DNA of 64,000 nt from Mycolicibacillus trivialis (GCF_002102395.1 NZ_LQPZ01000015.1:57557-121556); one strand, 5' to 3'. Positions 8,431 through 16,062 are shown, counted from the stretch's first letter. The notes: generated from the sequence alone by a model not told the origin. Program-made: numbers and translations.

Positions 8431-8446
8431 ATTCCCGCGCGGGAAT
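8431..8446. promoter_or_regulatory. Perfect 16-bp palindrome between LCP gene and bfrB
   Basis: ATTCCCGCGCGGGAAT is fully self-complementary and begins 2 bp after the LCP gene stop. It has no loop and no T-run, so it is a poor intrinsic terminator. It could be an operator for a dimeric regulator acting on bfrB, whose start is 124 bp downstream. No known regulator site is matched. Confidence 0.45.
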
Positions 8447-8494
8447 CGATAATGGCGGTGAATACCGACGATACATTGATAAACCAAGGCTGGC

Positions 8495-8533
8495 TTTATT
8501 TAGGCAACCCTTGGCTGGGTTAGGTATACCTTC
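8495..8533 (+). promoter_or_regulatory. Tandem IdeR boxes upstream of bfrB
   Basis: Two degenerate 19-bp IdeR-like sites lie 20 bp apart: TTTATTTAGGCAACCCTTG (8495-8513) and CTGGGTTAGGTATACCTTC (8515-8533). Each matches about 12 of 19 consensus positions, with the TTAGG and ACC cores intact. Mtb bfrB also has tandem IdeR sites, and iron-loaded IdeR activates the gene there. The same arrangement suggests iron-induced ferritin synthesis here. The bfrB ATG follows 37 bp later. Confidence 0.72.
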
Positions 8534-8570
8534 CATGACGAACCCTCTGACCTGCGGTAATCTTGGTCTC

Positions 8571-9116
8571 ATGACTGACTACGATTCTCACAAGACGAAA
8601 TTCCACGCGCTTCTTCAAGAACAAATTCAACACGAATTCACCGCGGCTCAACAATATGTCGCCGTCGCCATTTATTTCGACGGCGAAGATCTGCCGCAAT
8701 TGGCGAAGTTCTTCTACGCTCAGGCACTCGAAGAGCGCAACCACGCGATGATGATGGTGCAGTATCTGCTGGACCGCGACGCCCCGGTGGAGATCCCCGG
8801 CACCGACACCGTCCGGAACCACTTCGACTCCGCGCGCGACGCGCTCGCGTTGACCCTGGCGCTGGAGCGCACGGTCACCGAACAGGTCACCCGGCTGGCG
8901 GCCTCGGCTCGCGACGAAGGCGACTACCTCGGCGAGCAGTTCATGCAGTGGTTCCTCAAGGAGCAGGTTGAGGAGGAGGCGCTGATGGGCACGCTGCTGC
9001 GGATCGCCGAGCGGGCCGGCTCCAACCTGTTCGACCTGGAGAACTACCTGGCCCGCGAGGTCGGGTCGGCACCCGCCGAATCCGGCGCGCCGCGCGCCGC
9101 CGGTGGCCGGCTCTAA
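8571..9116 (+). CDS. bfrB: Ferritin BfrB
   Basis: A 181-residue ferritin subunit, the same length as Mtb BfrB. It forms a hollow shell that oxidises and stores iron. Ferroxidase-site residues are visible in HEFTAAQQY, in EERNHAM (the ExxH pair) and in the later EQVEEEALMG helix. No haem-ligating Met in a bacterioferritin-type setting is evident, so this is the haem-free ferritin type. Start ATG 8571 (MTDYDSHKTKFHALLQ) is chosen over an upstream in-frame codon at 8511, because the upstream stretch overlaps the IdeR boxes. The coding region near the start is AT-richer than its surroundings. Its 3' end overlaps convergent glpQ1 by 4 bp. Confidence 0.96.
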   Translation: MTDYDSHKTKFHALLQEQIQHEFTAAQQYVAVAIYFDGEDLPQLAKFFYAQALEERNHAMMMVQYLLDRDAPVEIPGTDTVRNHFDSARDALALTLALERTVTEQVTRLAASARDEGDYLGEQFMQWFLKEQVEEEALMGTLLRIAERAGSNLFDLENYLAREVGSAPAESGAPRAAGGRL

Positions 9117-9913
9117 CCGCCGGTCGGCAGCTCGTCGCGCAGCCAGGCTTTGACCCGCCCGGGGTGGTGGGTGGCCAGCCAGGCCACCCCCACCTCCTGG
9201 CAGAACCGGACGTCGGCGAAGCGGTCCACCGTCCAGCAGTACAGCGCCCGCCCCTGCGCCGCAGCCCGGTCCACCAGCTGCGGGTGACTGCGCAACGTGT
9301 CGATCGACGGGCCGATCGCGGTGGCCCCGACCGTCGTGGGGGCGCCACCGCTGAGGTAGCGGTGGGCCTTGCCCAGCAGCACCGTCGGCAGCAGCGGGGC
9401 GGCGCGGCGCACCCGCCACAGCGCCGACGCCGAGAACGACATCACCACCGCCCGGGAGTGCCCGGCCGACGCCGGCGTCGCGATGCCGAAGCGGTGCAGC
9501 AGGTCCAGCACCGCGTTTTCCACCTGCGCGCCGTACCGCACGGGGTGTTTGGTCTCGATGAACAGTTTCACCGGGCGGCGCCAGTCGAGCACCAACCCCA
9601 CCAGGGCGTCGAGGGTCAACAGCCCGGTGTGCCCGACGTCCTCGGCGACACCGCCGGCGTGCCAGGCCCCGTAGTCCAGGTCGCGCAGTTGGGCCAGCGT
9701 CATCGTGCTCACCGGGCCGACCCCGTTGGAGGTGCGGTCGACCCGCCGGTCGTGGACACAGACCAGGTGCCCGTCGCGGGTCAGCCGGACATCACATTCG
9801 ACGCCGTCGGCGCCTTCCTGCAACGCCAGGTCGTAGGCGGCCAGGGTGTGTTCCGGCCGGTCGAACGAGGCACCCCGATGCGCGACGACGTAGGGGTGTC
9901 CGCCCGTCTCCAT
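9113..9913 (-). CDS. glpQ1: Glycerophosphodiester phosphodiesterase
   Basis: A 266-residue GDPD-family enzyme that hydrolyses deacylated phospholipid headgroups to glycerol-3-phosphate plus an alcohol. The active-site stretch is at the N-terminus: VVAHRGASFDRPEHTLAAY with catalytic His, followed by GADGVECDVRLTRDGHLVCVHD, which gives the metal-binding Glu/Asp and the second His. The C-terminal end GVAWLATHHPG is also typical. No signal peptide is visible. Position beside bfrB matches Mtb Rv3842c (glpQ1). Confidence 0.92.
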   Translation of the reverse strand: METGGHPYVVAHRGASFDRPEHTLAAYDLALQEGADGVECDVRLTRDGHLVCVHDRRVDRTSNGVGPVSTMTLAQLRDLDYGAWHAGGVAEDVGHTGLLTLDALVGLVLDWRRPVKLFIETKHPVRYGAQVENAVLDLLHRFGIATPASAGHSRAVVMSFSASALWRVRRAAPLLPTVLLGKAHRYLSGGAPTTVGATAIGPSIDTLRSHPQLVDRAAAQGRALYCWTVDRFADVRFCQEVGVAWLATHHPGRVKAWLRDELPTGG

Positions 9914-9918
9914 ACTGT

Positions 9919-10878
9919 CTATGCTGCCGGTTCGTCATCCACCGGCTCAACCGCTTCGGGCTGATCCGCCCCGACGACCACCCAGCGGTGGGCGGGCCCG
10001 GCGGCCGCGGTGCGCTCGAATCCGTCGAAGACGTCGATCGTGGCGCGCAACGCCGCCCAGCCCAGGGCATAGGCCACCACCATCGCCACGGTGTTGTTCC
10101 CGATCCCCTGGGCGTCGGTGACCCAGCGGGTGAGGGTGGCGAAGATCGCCATCCCGGTGGCCGCGACCCAACTGATCCACCATCGCAGGATCCGGGTCCG
10201 CAGCCGCCGTTGCCGCTGTTCGAGGCCGGCCAGTTCGATGACGTAGACCGGCGCCCAGAACAGGTTGACCAGCGGTATCAGGCAACCCGCCCGCAGGACC
10301 CGCACCGAGCGGGTCTCCGGCCGGTCGAGCGCGTCGAAAGCCGCCCGCCGGCGTCCGATCAGCCATCCGGTGAGCATCAGCGCGCAGACGATGATCGCCG
10401 TCATGGCGGCCGCGCTGGCCACTGCCGCCAACACCATCGCGGTGATCGCCACCGCCGGGTGGAACAGGGTGCCGCGGTTGATGATCAGCAGGACGTACTG
10501 CAGCAGATAGACCGCGGCGGCAGCGGCGATCACCGCCGCGCTGATCCGCAGTGCGCGCCGGACGGTGGCGGGGTCCTGGCGCCGTTCCGCGGCGGGTTCG
10601 GAGGCCGGGGCGACCCGGTCGGTCAATCCCCACCGTGGGATGACGGCGTAGCGCGGGGTGGGTCCGCGCGGCGCGCGGCGCGGCCGGCGAGCCGGCGGTG
10701 CGCCGGGGCGCACCGCGATCCACCGGTATCCGGACGGGGTCCGCGGACTCGGGGCGCGCGGCGGGGCCACCGGTTCGGCCCGGGGCGCCAGCAGCGCGCC
10801 TCGGCACCGCGGGCACCACTGCCGCTGTCGGTCACGCACGTTCCAGCGCGTGCCGCACTGAGAACACCGCTGGATCAC
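9919..10878 (-). CDS. DUF4328-type membrane protein with N-terminal zinc ribbon (Rv3843c-like)
   Basis: A 319-residue protein. The N-terminus is a zinc ribbon, CSQCGTRWNV then WCPRCRG, followed by a Pro/Arg-rich linker of about 90 residues. From about residue 115 onward there are four or five membrane segments, with the conserved FWAPVYVIELAGLEQRQR region between them. I start it at GTG 10878 (VIQRCSQCG); an upstream ATG would add 15 residues that do not look coding. It ends 5 bp before the glpQ1 start, so the two are probably co-transcribed. The role is unknown. Confidence 0.8.
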   Translation of the reverse strand: MIQRCSQCGTRWNVRDRQRQWCPRCRGALLAPRAEPVAPPRAPSPRTPSGYRWIAVRPGAPPARRPRRAPRGPTPRYAVIPRWGLTDRVAPASEPAAERRQDPATVRRALRISAAVIAAAAAVYLLQYVLLIINRGTLFHPAVAITAMVLAAVASAAAMTAIIVCALMLTGWLIGRRRAAFDALDRPETRSVRVLRAGCLIPLVNLFWAPVYVIELAGLEQRQRRLRTRILRWWISWVAATGMAIFATLTRWVTDAQGIGNNTVAMVVAYALGWAALRATIDVFDGFERTAAAGPAHRWVVVGADQPEAVEPVDDEPAA

Positions 10879-11254
10879 GGGCTCAGCGTAGCGGGAGTTG
10901 CCGGGGGCGGCAGCCGCGCACATCGCCCCGACGACGACAGCTACTTTCCGGTATCCACAGTTTCCACAGGTTTATCCACAGGGCGTTGGGGGCATCCGGC
11001 GGTCATCGGCCGCGCTCGACGCGGGTCGACGGCTCTTGCCTGTGGACAACACGCCGCCTCGGGGCCGTCGTTCCGGATCGGCGCGTCGCCGTTTCCGGCG
11101 AAATCGCTAGCCGTTCTCACCGCGTTCACCCACCTGCCGCACCGCGTTCGCTGTCCAAACCCGGGAACGCTATGATGGCTGTCACAGGAACGCTGTGATT
11201 CATCTCACCGGAAAACGCGTCGAGCGTCGTTGAATGTCGAGGTCAGGGCTGTCA
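10879..11254. other. Non-coding 376-bp region with DnaA-box-like cluster
   Basis: This stretch lies between divergent genes. It holds a cluster of DnaA-box-like sites (10951-11049, listed separately). It also holds a direct repeat of GGAACGCT at 11164-11171 and 11187-11194, which could be part of the promoter of the small membrane protein that follows. No gene is convincing within it. Confidence 0.5.
10951..11049. promoter_or_regulatory. Cluster of four DnaA-box-like 9-mers
   Basis: Three same-direction sites sit close together: GTATCCACA (10951-10959), GTTTCCACA (10960-10968) and TTATCCACA (10972-10980, exact E. coli-type consensus). A fourth, TGTGGACAA (11041-11049), is the reverse complement of TTGTCCACA, the usual mycobacterial box. 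There is no dnaA or dnaN nearby, so this is not evidently oriC. A DnaA-titrating or DnaA-reactivating site, or DnaA control of the flanking genes, are possible roles. Confidence 0.55.
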
Positions 11255-11449
11255 ATGGCATCACAACCACTGGGACCGGGTCCGCACCCGGCGCAGTACG
11301 GGCTGCAATCGGGCGCGCCGTCCGGGATGCACGCTTACGGGCAGGCCAACCCGGCGACGTGTAACCGCTCCTACCTGATGGCCGGGCTCCGCGCCGGGGT
11401 GATCGCGCTCGGACTGCTGGTCCTGTTCACCTTGTTGATCCTGCTCTGA
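11255..11449 (+). CDS. Small tail-anchored membrane protein, 64 aa
   Basis: The protein begins MASQPLGPGPHPAQYGLQ, is rich in Pro, Gly and Gln for its first 40 residues, and ends with one hydrophobic helix (AGVIALGLLVLFTLLILL) that reaches the last residue. That makes it a tail-anchored single-pass protein. CAGGG lies six bases before ATG 11255 and favours this start over ATG 11234. No family is recognised. The absence of any overlapping gene and a clear membrane helix support it. Function unknown. Confidence 0.55.
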   Translation: MASQPLGPGPHPAQYGLQSGAPSGMHAYGQANPATCNRSYLMAGLRAGVIALGLLVLFTLLILL

Positions 11450-11621
11450 GGACCCGCGCGGCAACCGCGCCTCGACCACTCGGGCGCCCACCGGTGGGCC
11501 GATCTCCTTCCCACGCCTGCCGAGCACGTGCGGTCGTGACTAGGCTGGGTATGCGGCGCGGTTGAACCGCGCGCAAAGAATTAACAACTCAAGATTTGCG
11601 TAGACGGAAGGAAGGACTCCG

Positions 11622-12245
11622 GTGGCTGAATACACCCTGCCCGACTTGGACTATGACTACGGAGCGCTCGAACCTCATATCTCCGGCCAGATCAACGAGA
11701 TTCATCACAGCAAGCACCACGCGGCCTACGTCAAGGGCGTGAACTCGGCGCTGGAGAAGCTTGAGGAAGCCCGCGCCAACGACGACCACGCGGCGATCTT
11801 CCTCAACGAGAAGAACCTCGCCTTCCACCTCGGTGGCCACGTCAACCACACCATCTGGTGGAAGAACCTGTCCCCCAACGGTGGCGACAAGCCGACCGGC
11901 GATCTGGCCGCCGCGATCGACGACGCGTTCGGGTCGTTCGACAAGTTCCGCGCCCAGTTCACCGCGGCCGCCAACGGACTTCAGGGTTCGGGCTGGGCGG
12001 TGCTCGGCTACGACACCCTCGGTGGCAAGCTGCTCACCTTCCAGCTCTACGACCAGCAGGCCAACGTGCCGCTGGGCATCATCCCGCTGCTGCAGGTCGA
12101 CATGTGGGAGCACGCCTTCTACCTGCAGTACAAGAACGTCAAGGCCGACTACGTCAAGGCCTTCTGGAACGTCGTGAACTGGGCGGACGTGCAGTCCCGG
12201 TTCACCGCGGCGACCTCGAAGGGCCAGGGGCTGATCTTCGGCTGA
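11622..12245 (+). CDS. sodA: Superoxide dismutase SodA, predicted Mn type
   Basis: A 207-residue Fe/Mn superoxide dismutase, the same length as Mtb SodA. It converts superoxide to oxygen and peroxide. Metal ligands are His28, His76, Asp160 and His164 (the last two in DMWEHAFY). Residue 145 is Gln ([10 protein letters not shown]). Mtb SodA, an iron enzyme, has His here; the H145Q exchange was used to shift Mtb SodA towards Mn, and M. smegmatis-type MnSODs have Gln. So manganese is the likely metal. The start is GTG with AAGGAAGGA upstream. A TAGGCT hexamer at 11541-11546 could be the -10 element. There is no signal peptide, as in other exported mycobacterial SodA proteins. Confidence 0.96.
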   Translation: MAEYTLPDLDYDYGALEPHISGQINEIHHSKHHAAYVKGVNSALEKLEEARANDDHAAIFLNEKNLAFHLGGHVNHTIWWKNLSPNGGDKPTGDLAAAIDDAFGSFDKFRAQFTAAANGLQGSGWAVLGYDTLGGKLLTFQLYDQQANVPLGIIPLLQVDMWEHAFYLQYKNVKADYVKAFWNVVNWADVQSRFTAATSKGQGLIFG

Positions 12246-12611
12246 TCCGTCCGCCGAACGCAGACGATGCGGGTGCCGCCGTGGGTGGTGCCCGCATCGT
12301 CGTCTTGGGCCACCGGTTGCCGGTCTTTCGCACCGCATCGGCCGAATCCGGCCTCCGCCAACCGTTTTCGACGGTTACCGCACGCCAGGTTACGGCCACC
12401 CGAACTCTCGTCGCGCGTTGGCGGCCCGTCGGCGAGACCGCTAGCCTGGGACCGATAGCGAAGGGGAGTAGCCCCCAATCGTCGCGTCGACACACTGGCG
12501 CCGAGCCCGGCCGACGAACCGCCTCCGCGGCGGTGGGCGAGACCTTCGACCGATCGCCGGGAACCGCGCCGGACACGCGGCCCCGGCGCCGCGTCGAAAG
12601 GGGCTCGGGCG
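12246..12611 (+). other. Non-coding 366-bp region containing a Mn2+ riboswitch
   Basis: The first 190 bases after sodA hold nothing I can name. A TAGCCT hexamer at 12442-12447 is placed so that a transcript would begin at about 12454, exactly where the riboswitch (12453-12556) begins. The last 50 bases are GC-rich repeats that can fold with the Shine-Dalgarno region of the next gene. Confidence 0.6.
12453..12556 (+). ncRNA. yybP-ykoY manganese riboswitch
   Basis: The element has both conserved blocks of the yybP-ykoY family: GCGAAGGGGAGTAGCC at 12458-12473 and GGCGAGACCTTCGACC at 12536-12551. The arms CGAAGG and CCTTCG pair as helix P1. Between them lies a variable GC-rich stem region. This riboswitch class binds Mn2+ and commonly controls UPF0016/TMEM165-type exporters, which is exactly the gene that follows 56 bp downstream. 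The downstream GC-rich stretch could hide the AAAGGGG ribosome-binding site, which suggests translational control; that part is inference. Confidence 0.85.
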
Positions 12612-13346
12612 ATGTCCACCGCGATCCTGGTCAGCCTCGGCGTGGTCTTCCTGGCCGAACTGGGCGACAAGTCGCAGCTGATCACGATGACCTACGCGCT
12701 GCGCTACCGGTGGTGGGTGGTGCTCAGCGGGGTGGCGGTGGCCGCGGGACTGGTGCACGGCATCTCGGTGACGGTGGGCCACTTCCTGGGGGCCACGCTG
12801 CCGGACCGCCCCATCGCCGCGGCCGCCGCGGTCGCGTTCTTCGGCTTCGCGGTGTGGACCTGGCGGGAGGGACAGAGCGGGCCGGAGGACGCTCCGACCC
12901 CACCGGCCCCGCGGTTCGTGCTCTTCGCGGTGATCTCCTCGTTCGTCCTTGCCGAACTGGGTGACAAGACCATGCTGGCCACCGTCGCGCTCGCCGCCGA
13001 CCACAACTGGGCCGGCGTGTGGATCGGCGCGACGGTCGGCATGGTGGTGGCCGACGCGGTCGCGATCGTGGTGGGCACGGTGTTGCACCGTCGGTTGCCC
13101 GAACGGCTGCTGCACCTGCTCGCCGGCCTGCTGTTCCTGATCTTCGGGTTGTGGATGCTGTTCGACCGGGCGCTCGGGGCGCCCGTGCTCGCGGTCCTCG
13201 CCGTCGCGGTGGCGGTGGCGGTCGCCGCGACCGTCGCACTGGTCCGCACGCGTCGCGCCCGGGCCGGTCCCACACCGCCGCCCGACCCCTCAGCCAGCAC
13301 GGACAGCAAACTCACCAATCACTCAGATAAGAATCTCGGTGGCTAG
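12612..13346 (+). CDS. TMEM165/GDT1 (UPF0016) family Mn2+ exporter (Rv3848-like)
   Basis: A 244-residue membrane protein with two homologous halves. Each half carries the family signature E-x-G-D-K: FLAELGDKSQL near residue 15 and VLAELGDKTML near residue 115. Six or seven membrane helices are evident, followed by an Arg- and Pro-rich cytoplasmic tail. Family members move Mn2+ or Ca2+ across membranes in exchange for protons. The yybP-ykoY riboswitch directly upstream argues for Mn2+ export when Mn is high. The gene follows sodA, as Rv3848 follows sodA at short distance in Mtb. Confidence 0.9.
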   Translation: MSTAILVSLGVVFLAELGDKSQLITMTYALRYRWWVVLSGVAVAAGLVHGISVTVGHFLGATLPDRPIAAAAAVAFFGFAVWTWREGQSGPEDAPTPPAPRFVLFAVISSFVLAELGDKTMLATVALAADHNWAGVWIGATVGMVVADAVAIVVGTVLHRRLPERLLHLLAGLLFLIFGLWMLFDRALGAPVLAVLAVAVAVAVAATVALVRTRRARAGPTPPPDPSASTDSKLTNHSDKNLGG

Positions 13347-13535
13347 CCGGGTTCCACGCGCAAACAACCGGCGGGGACCCGACGCGCGGCCGCCGGATCC
13401 CCATCCCGGCGCGGTCGACCGCGTTTTTCCTTGGTGTACAGCGTAAATTTGGTGCCGGCGCCCGCCCTACCGGGCATTTCCGCCCAGCCGCGCCGAGGCG
13501 TCGCCGGGTGGCGCTGCCGGCGACTTAGTTCGCCC

Positions 13536-13564
13536 TTGGCTGTGAGCACCGCGGTCGCTACGAT
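13536..13564 (+). promoter_or_regulatory. Predicted espR promoter
   Basis: TTGGCT at 13536-13541 and TACGAT at 13559-13564 are separated by 17 bp, a good fit to a housekeeping promoter. Transcription from here would give a 5' leader of about 55 nt before the espR ATG. This is predicted from spacing and hexamers only. Confidence 0.45.
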
Positions 13565-13625
13565 GGTCAGCAAATCCTTGCCGACGTTTCTTCGTTCTGT
13601 TCCGCCCGGGTTGGAGGTCCCCCCG

Positions 13626-14024
13626 ATGAGCACGTCGTTCGCTGCTCGCCTGAACCGCCTGTTCGATACGGTCTATCCTCCGGGGCGGGGACCCCACACC
13701 TCGGCCGAGGTGATCGCGGCGCTGAAGTCCGAAGGCATCACGATGTCGGCTCCATACCTGTCGCAGTTGCGGTCGGGCAACCGCACCAACCCGTCGTCGA
13801 CGACGATGGCGGCGCTCGCCAACTTCTTCCGGATCAAGCCGGCGTTCTTCACCGATGACGAGTACTACGAGAAAATCGACCGGGAACTGACCTGGCTGGC
13901 CACCACCCGCGACGACACGATCCGTCGCATCGCCACCCTGGCCGCGGAACTGTCGGCCGAAGCACGGCAGGATCTGCTGCAGCGAGCCGCCGAATTGCAT
14001 CGCAAAGAGCAACAGGAGCCCTAG
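13626..14024 (+). CDS. espR: Nucleoid-associated regulator EspR
   Basis: A 132-residue protein, the same length as Mtb EspR (Rv3849) and near-identical to what I recall at the N-terminus (MSTSFAARLNRLFDTVYPPG). It has an N-terminal helix-turn-helix domain: TSAEVIAALKSEGITMSAPY, then LSQLRSGNRTNPS. The C-terminal helices (TTRDDTIRRIATLAAELSAEA) form the dimerisation part. In Mtb EspR activates espACD and binds DNA widely as a nucleoid protein. I start it at ATG 13626; an open frame runs further upstream but lacks the family's sequence. No ESX-1 genes lie in this window. Confidence 0.95.
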   Translation: MSTSFAARLNRLFDTVYPPGRGPHTSAEVIAALKSEGITMSAPYLSQLRSGNRTNPSSTTMAALANFFRIKPAFFTDDEYYEKIDRELTWLATTRDDTIRRIATLAAELSAEARQDLLQRAAELHRKEQQEP

Positions 14025-14103
14025 CCGCCCCGCCCCACCCGATAGGGTTGGCTCAGCGATCCCGGCCCGGCCGGGATCGGGCACCAGACACCGGGAGGCG
14101 AAC

Positions 14104-14760
14104 GTGGGCCTGTTCCCCAAGCGCAAGAGCCGCTCGCAGCGCCGCGCCGAGGCGCGCGCGATCAAGGCCCGGGCCAAGCTGGAAGCCAGGCTGGCTGCCA
14201 AGAACGAGGCGCGGCGGTTCAAGTCGGCTCAAAAAGCCGAGGCCAAGGCGCTCAAGGCACAGCTGAAAGCCCAACGCGACAGCGACCGCGCGGTGCAGAA
14301 GGCCGCCGAGACCCAGCTCAAGGCGGTCCGCGAAGGTCGGGTGCTGTCCCCGGTGCGGATCCGGCGGCTGCTGACGGTGGCCCGGCTACTGGCCCCGGTG
14401 CTGGTTCCGGTGGCCTACCGGGCGGCGACCGCGGTGCGCGGGCTGCTCGACGAGCGTCGCGCGGAGCGGCTCGGTGTCCCGCTGGCGCAGGTCGGCCGGT
14501 TCTCCGGACATGGCGCGGAGTTGAGCGCGCGCATCGCCGGCGCGGAGAAGACGTTGCAGAACGTGCAGGAGAACCGACCCAAGGACCCCGAGACCAAGAA
14601 GTTCGCCACCGCGATCAGCGGCCGCCTGGTCGACCTGTCGGCCGCGGTCACCGCGGCCGAGACCATGCCGCCGCAGCGTCGCCGGGATGCGCACAACGCC
14701 ATCGCCGAGCAGCTCGACGGCATCGACGCCGACCTGATGGCCCGGCTCGGCCTGCCCTGA
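14104..14760 (+). CDS. Conserved Lys/Ala-rich protein (Rv3850-like)
   Basis: A 218-residue protein. Its first 80 residues are a highly charged Arg/Lys/Ala/Glu helix (ARAIKARAKLEARLAAKNEA and so on), likely coiled coil. A hydrophobic stretch follows (LLTVARLLAPVLVPVAYRAA, about 89-108), perhaps membrane-associated, and then a second helical region. The length equals that of Mtb Rv3850, the positional match after espR. Start GTG 14104 is preceded by GGGAGG. No enzyme motif is present. Function unknown; the basic helix could touch nucleic acid or membrane. Confidence 0.78.
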   Translation: MGLFPKRKSRSQRRAEARAIKARAKLEARLAAKNEARRFKSAQKAEAKALKAQLKAQRDSDRAVQKAAETQLKAVREGRVLSPVRIRRLLTVARLLAPVLVPVAYRAATAVRGLLDERRAERLGVPLAQVGRFSGHGAELSARIAGAEKTLQNVQENRPKDPETKKFATAISGRLVDLSAAVTAAETMPPQRRRDAHNAIAEQLDGIDADLMARLGLP

Positions 14761-14789
14761 CCCCTTCGAGACAGGAAGTACCCAGTCAC

Positions 14790-15452
14790 ATGGCTCTCAT
14801 CCGTCCGATCCGACGACTCCTGGCAGCCACGGCCGCCGCGGGCCTGCTCGGCGCGACCGTCGGTATCGCCCCGGCCGCGGCGCACGTCACCGCCAGTAGC
14901 GAGAACCCGGTCCGGGGCGGGTACGCGACCGTCACCTTCGCGGTCCCCAACGAGTCGACCACCGGCGCCGCAACCACCCAGCTGGTGATCACGCTGCCCG
15001 ACGTGGCCGCGGTGCGCACCGAGACGGTTCCCGGCTGGACCGCCGAACTCGACCGGGACGTGCAGGCCGGCACCGTCGGCAAGGTGACCTTCACCGCCGA
15101 ATCCGGCGGTGGCATCCCCACCGAGCAGTTCGGCCTGTTCCGCGTCTCGATGGCGCTGCCCGACACCGACACCGTCAGTTTCCCCACGGTCCAGGTCTAC
15201 GACGACGGGACCCGGGTCAGCTGGGACCAGGAAACCGCGGCCGACGACACCGCCGAGCCCGAGCACCCCGCACCGACCCTGTCGCTGCGCGCCGGCACGC
15301 CCGACCACGCCGGCCCGCACTCGGTGGACGTGGGCACCCACCCGTCGAACCCGGTGCACGCCGCCGACAGCACCGCCCGCGTCCTCGGCGGCGCGGCGTT
15401 GCTGCTCGGCGCCGTCGCGATCGGCGTCGCCATGGCCCGGCGGCGGTCATGA
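14790..15452 (+). CDS. YcnI-type (DUF1775) copper-associated secreted protein
   Basis: A 220-residue exported protein. A signal peptide (LAATAAAGLLGATVGIAPAA) ends before AHVTAS, which would leave a His at or near the mature N-terminus, the copper-binding feature of YcnI. The beta-rich domain includes GGYATVTFAVPNES and VPGWTAELD with the conserved Trp. A long linker and a C-terminal membrane helix ([21 protein letters not shown]) anchor it outside the cell. The stop overlaps the CopC-domain gene by 4 nt, and YcnI/CopC pairing is widespread in bacterial copper loci. Confidence 0.85.
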   Translation: MALIRPIRRLLAATAAAGLLGATVGIAPAAAHVTASSENPVRGGYATVTFAVPNESTTGAATTQLVITLPDVAAVRTETVPGWTAELDRDVQAGTVGKVTFTAESGGGIPTEQFGLFRVSMALPDTDTVSFPTVQVYDDGTRVSWDQETAADDTAEPEHPAPTLSLRAGTPDHAGPHSVDVGTHPSNPVHAADSTARVLGGAALLLGAVAIGVAMARRRS

Positions 15453-15964
15453 GGGCGGCCGCCGCGAAGCTCGCCGCGTTCGGGCTGGCCCTGGTCCTGG
15501 CGATGGCGTTGCCCGCCGCGACCGCCTCGGCCCACTCGCAGCTGATGAGCACCGACCCGGTGGAGAACGCCCAACTCGCCGAGGGACCCGAGCGGGTGAG
15601 TGCGACGTTCAACGAGCGGCTGCAGAGCGCCTACGCGCAGATGACCGTGGTCGGGCCCGACGGGCGGCTCTGGTCGACCGGAGACCCGCAGGTGGACGGC
15701 CCGGTGGTCAGCATCGCGCTGCGTCCGCTCGGTCCGGTCGGCCACTACACGGTCAACTACCGGGTGACCTCCGCCGACGGCCACCCGGTGTCCGGGTCGT
15801 GGGAGTTCGAGCTCACGGTCGCCGGTCCCGGTGAGCCCGGCCCGCCGGTGGCCGGACACAGTCCCGGTGAGGGCGACGAGATGCCGGCCTGGCCGTTCAT
15901 CGTCGGTGCGGTGGTCATCGTGGCCGGCGGCCTGGCCTGGACGATGCGGCGACGCCAGACGTAG
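15449..15964 (+). CDS. CopC-domain copper-binding protein, membrane anchored
   Basis: A 171-residue exported protein. The signal peptide ([16 protein letters not shown]) ends before HSQLMSTDP, which places His at the mature N-terminus as in CopC-type copper sites. The CopC fold is recognisable from [20 protein letters not shown] and from [17 protein letters not shown], where the DGHPVSG motif supplies another His. A C-terminal helix ([17 protein letters not shown]) anchors it. It starts inside the YcnI stop codon (ATGA), so the two proteins are made together. No CopD partner is present here. A copper-handling role is inferred from both families. Confidence 0.87.
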   Translation: MRAAAAKLAAFGLALVLAMALPAATASAHSQLMSTDPVENAQLAEGPERVSATFNERLQSAYAQMTVVGPDGRLWSTGDPQVDGPVVSIALRPLGPVGHYTVNYRVTSADGHPVSGSWEFELTVAGPGEPGPPVAGHSPGEGDEMPAWPFIVGAVVIVAGGLAWTMRRRQT

Positions 15965-16062
15965 GTCGCCAGACGTAGGTCGTCCCGGGCGTCTCGGGCG
16001 GGGCTGGCATGATGGGTACCGCTGCTGGTGTAGGCGACGACAAACTGCGAAGGAGCGGCCCG

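Noticed and set aside
10951..11049. Chromosome origin (oriC)
   Set aside because: DnaA-box-like sites are present, but there is no dnaA, dnaN or rpmH and no AT-rich unwinding region.
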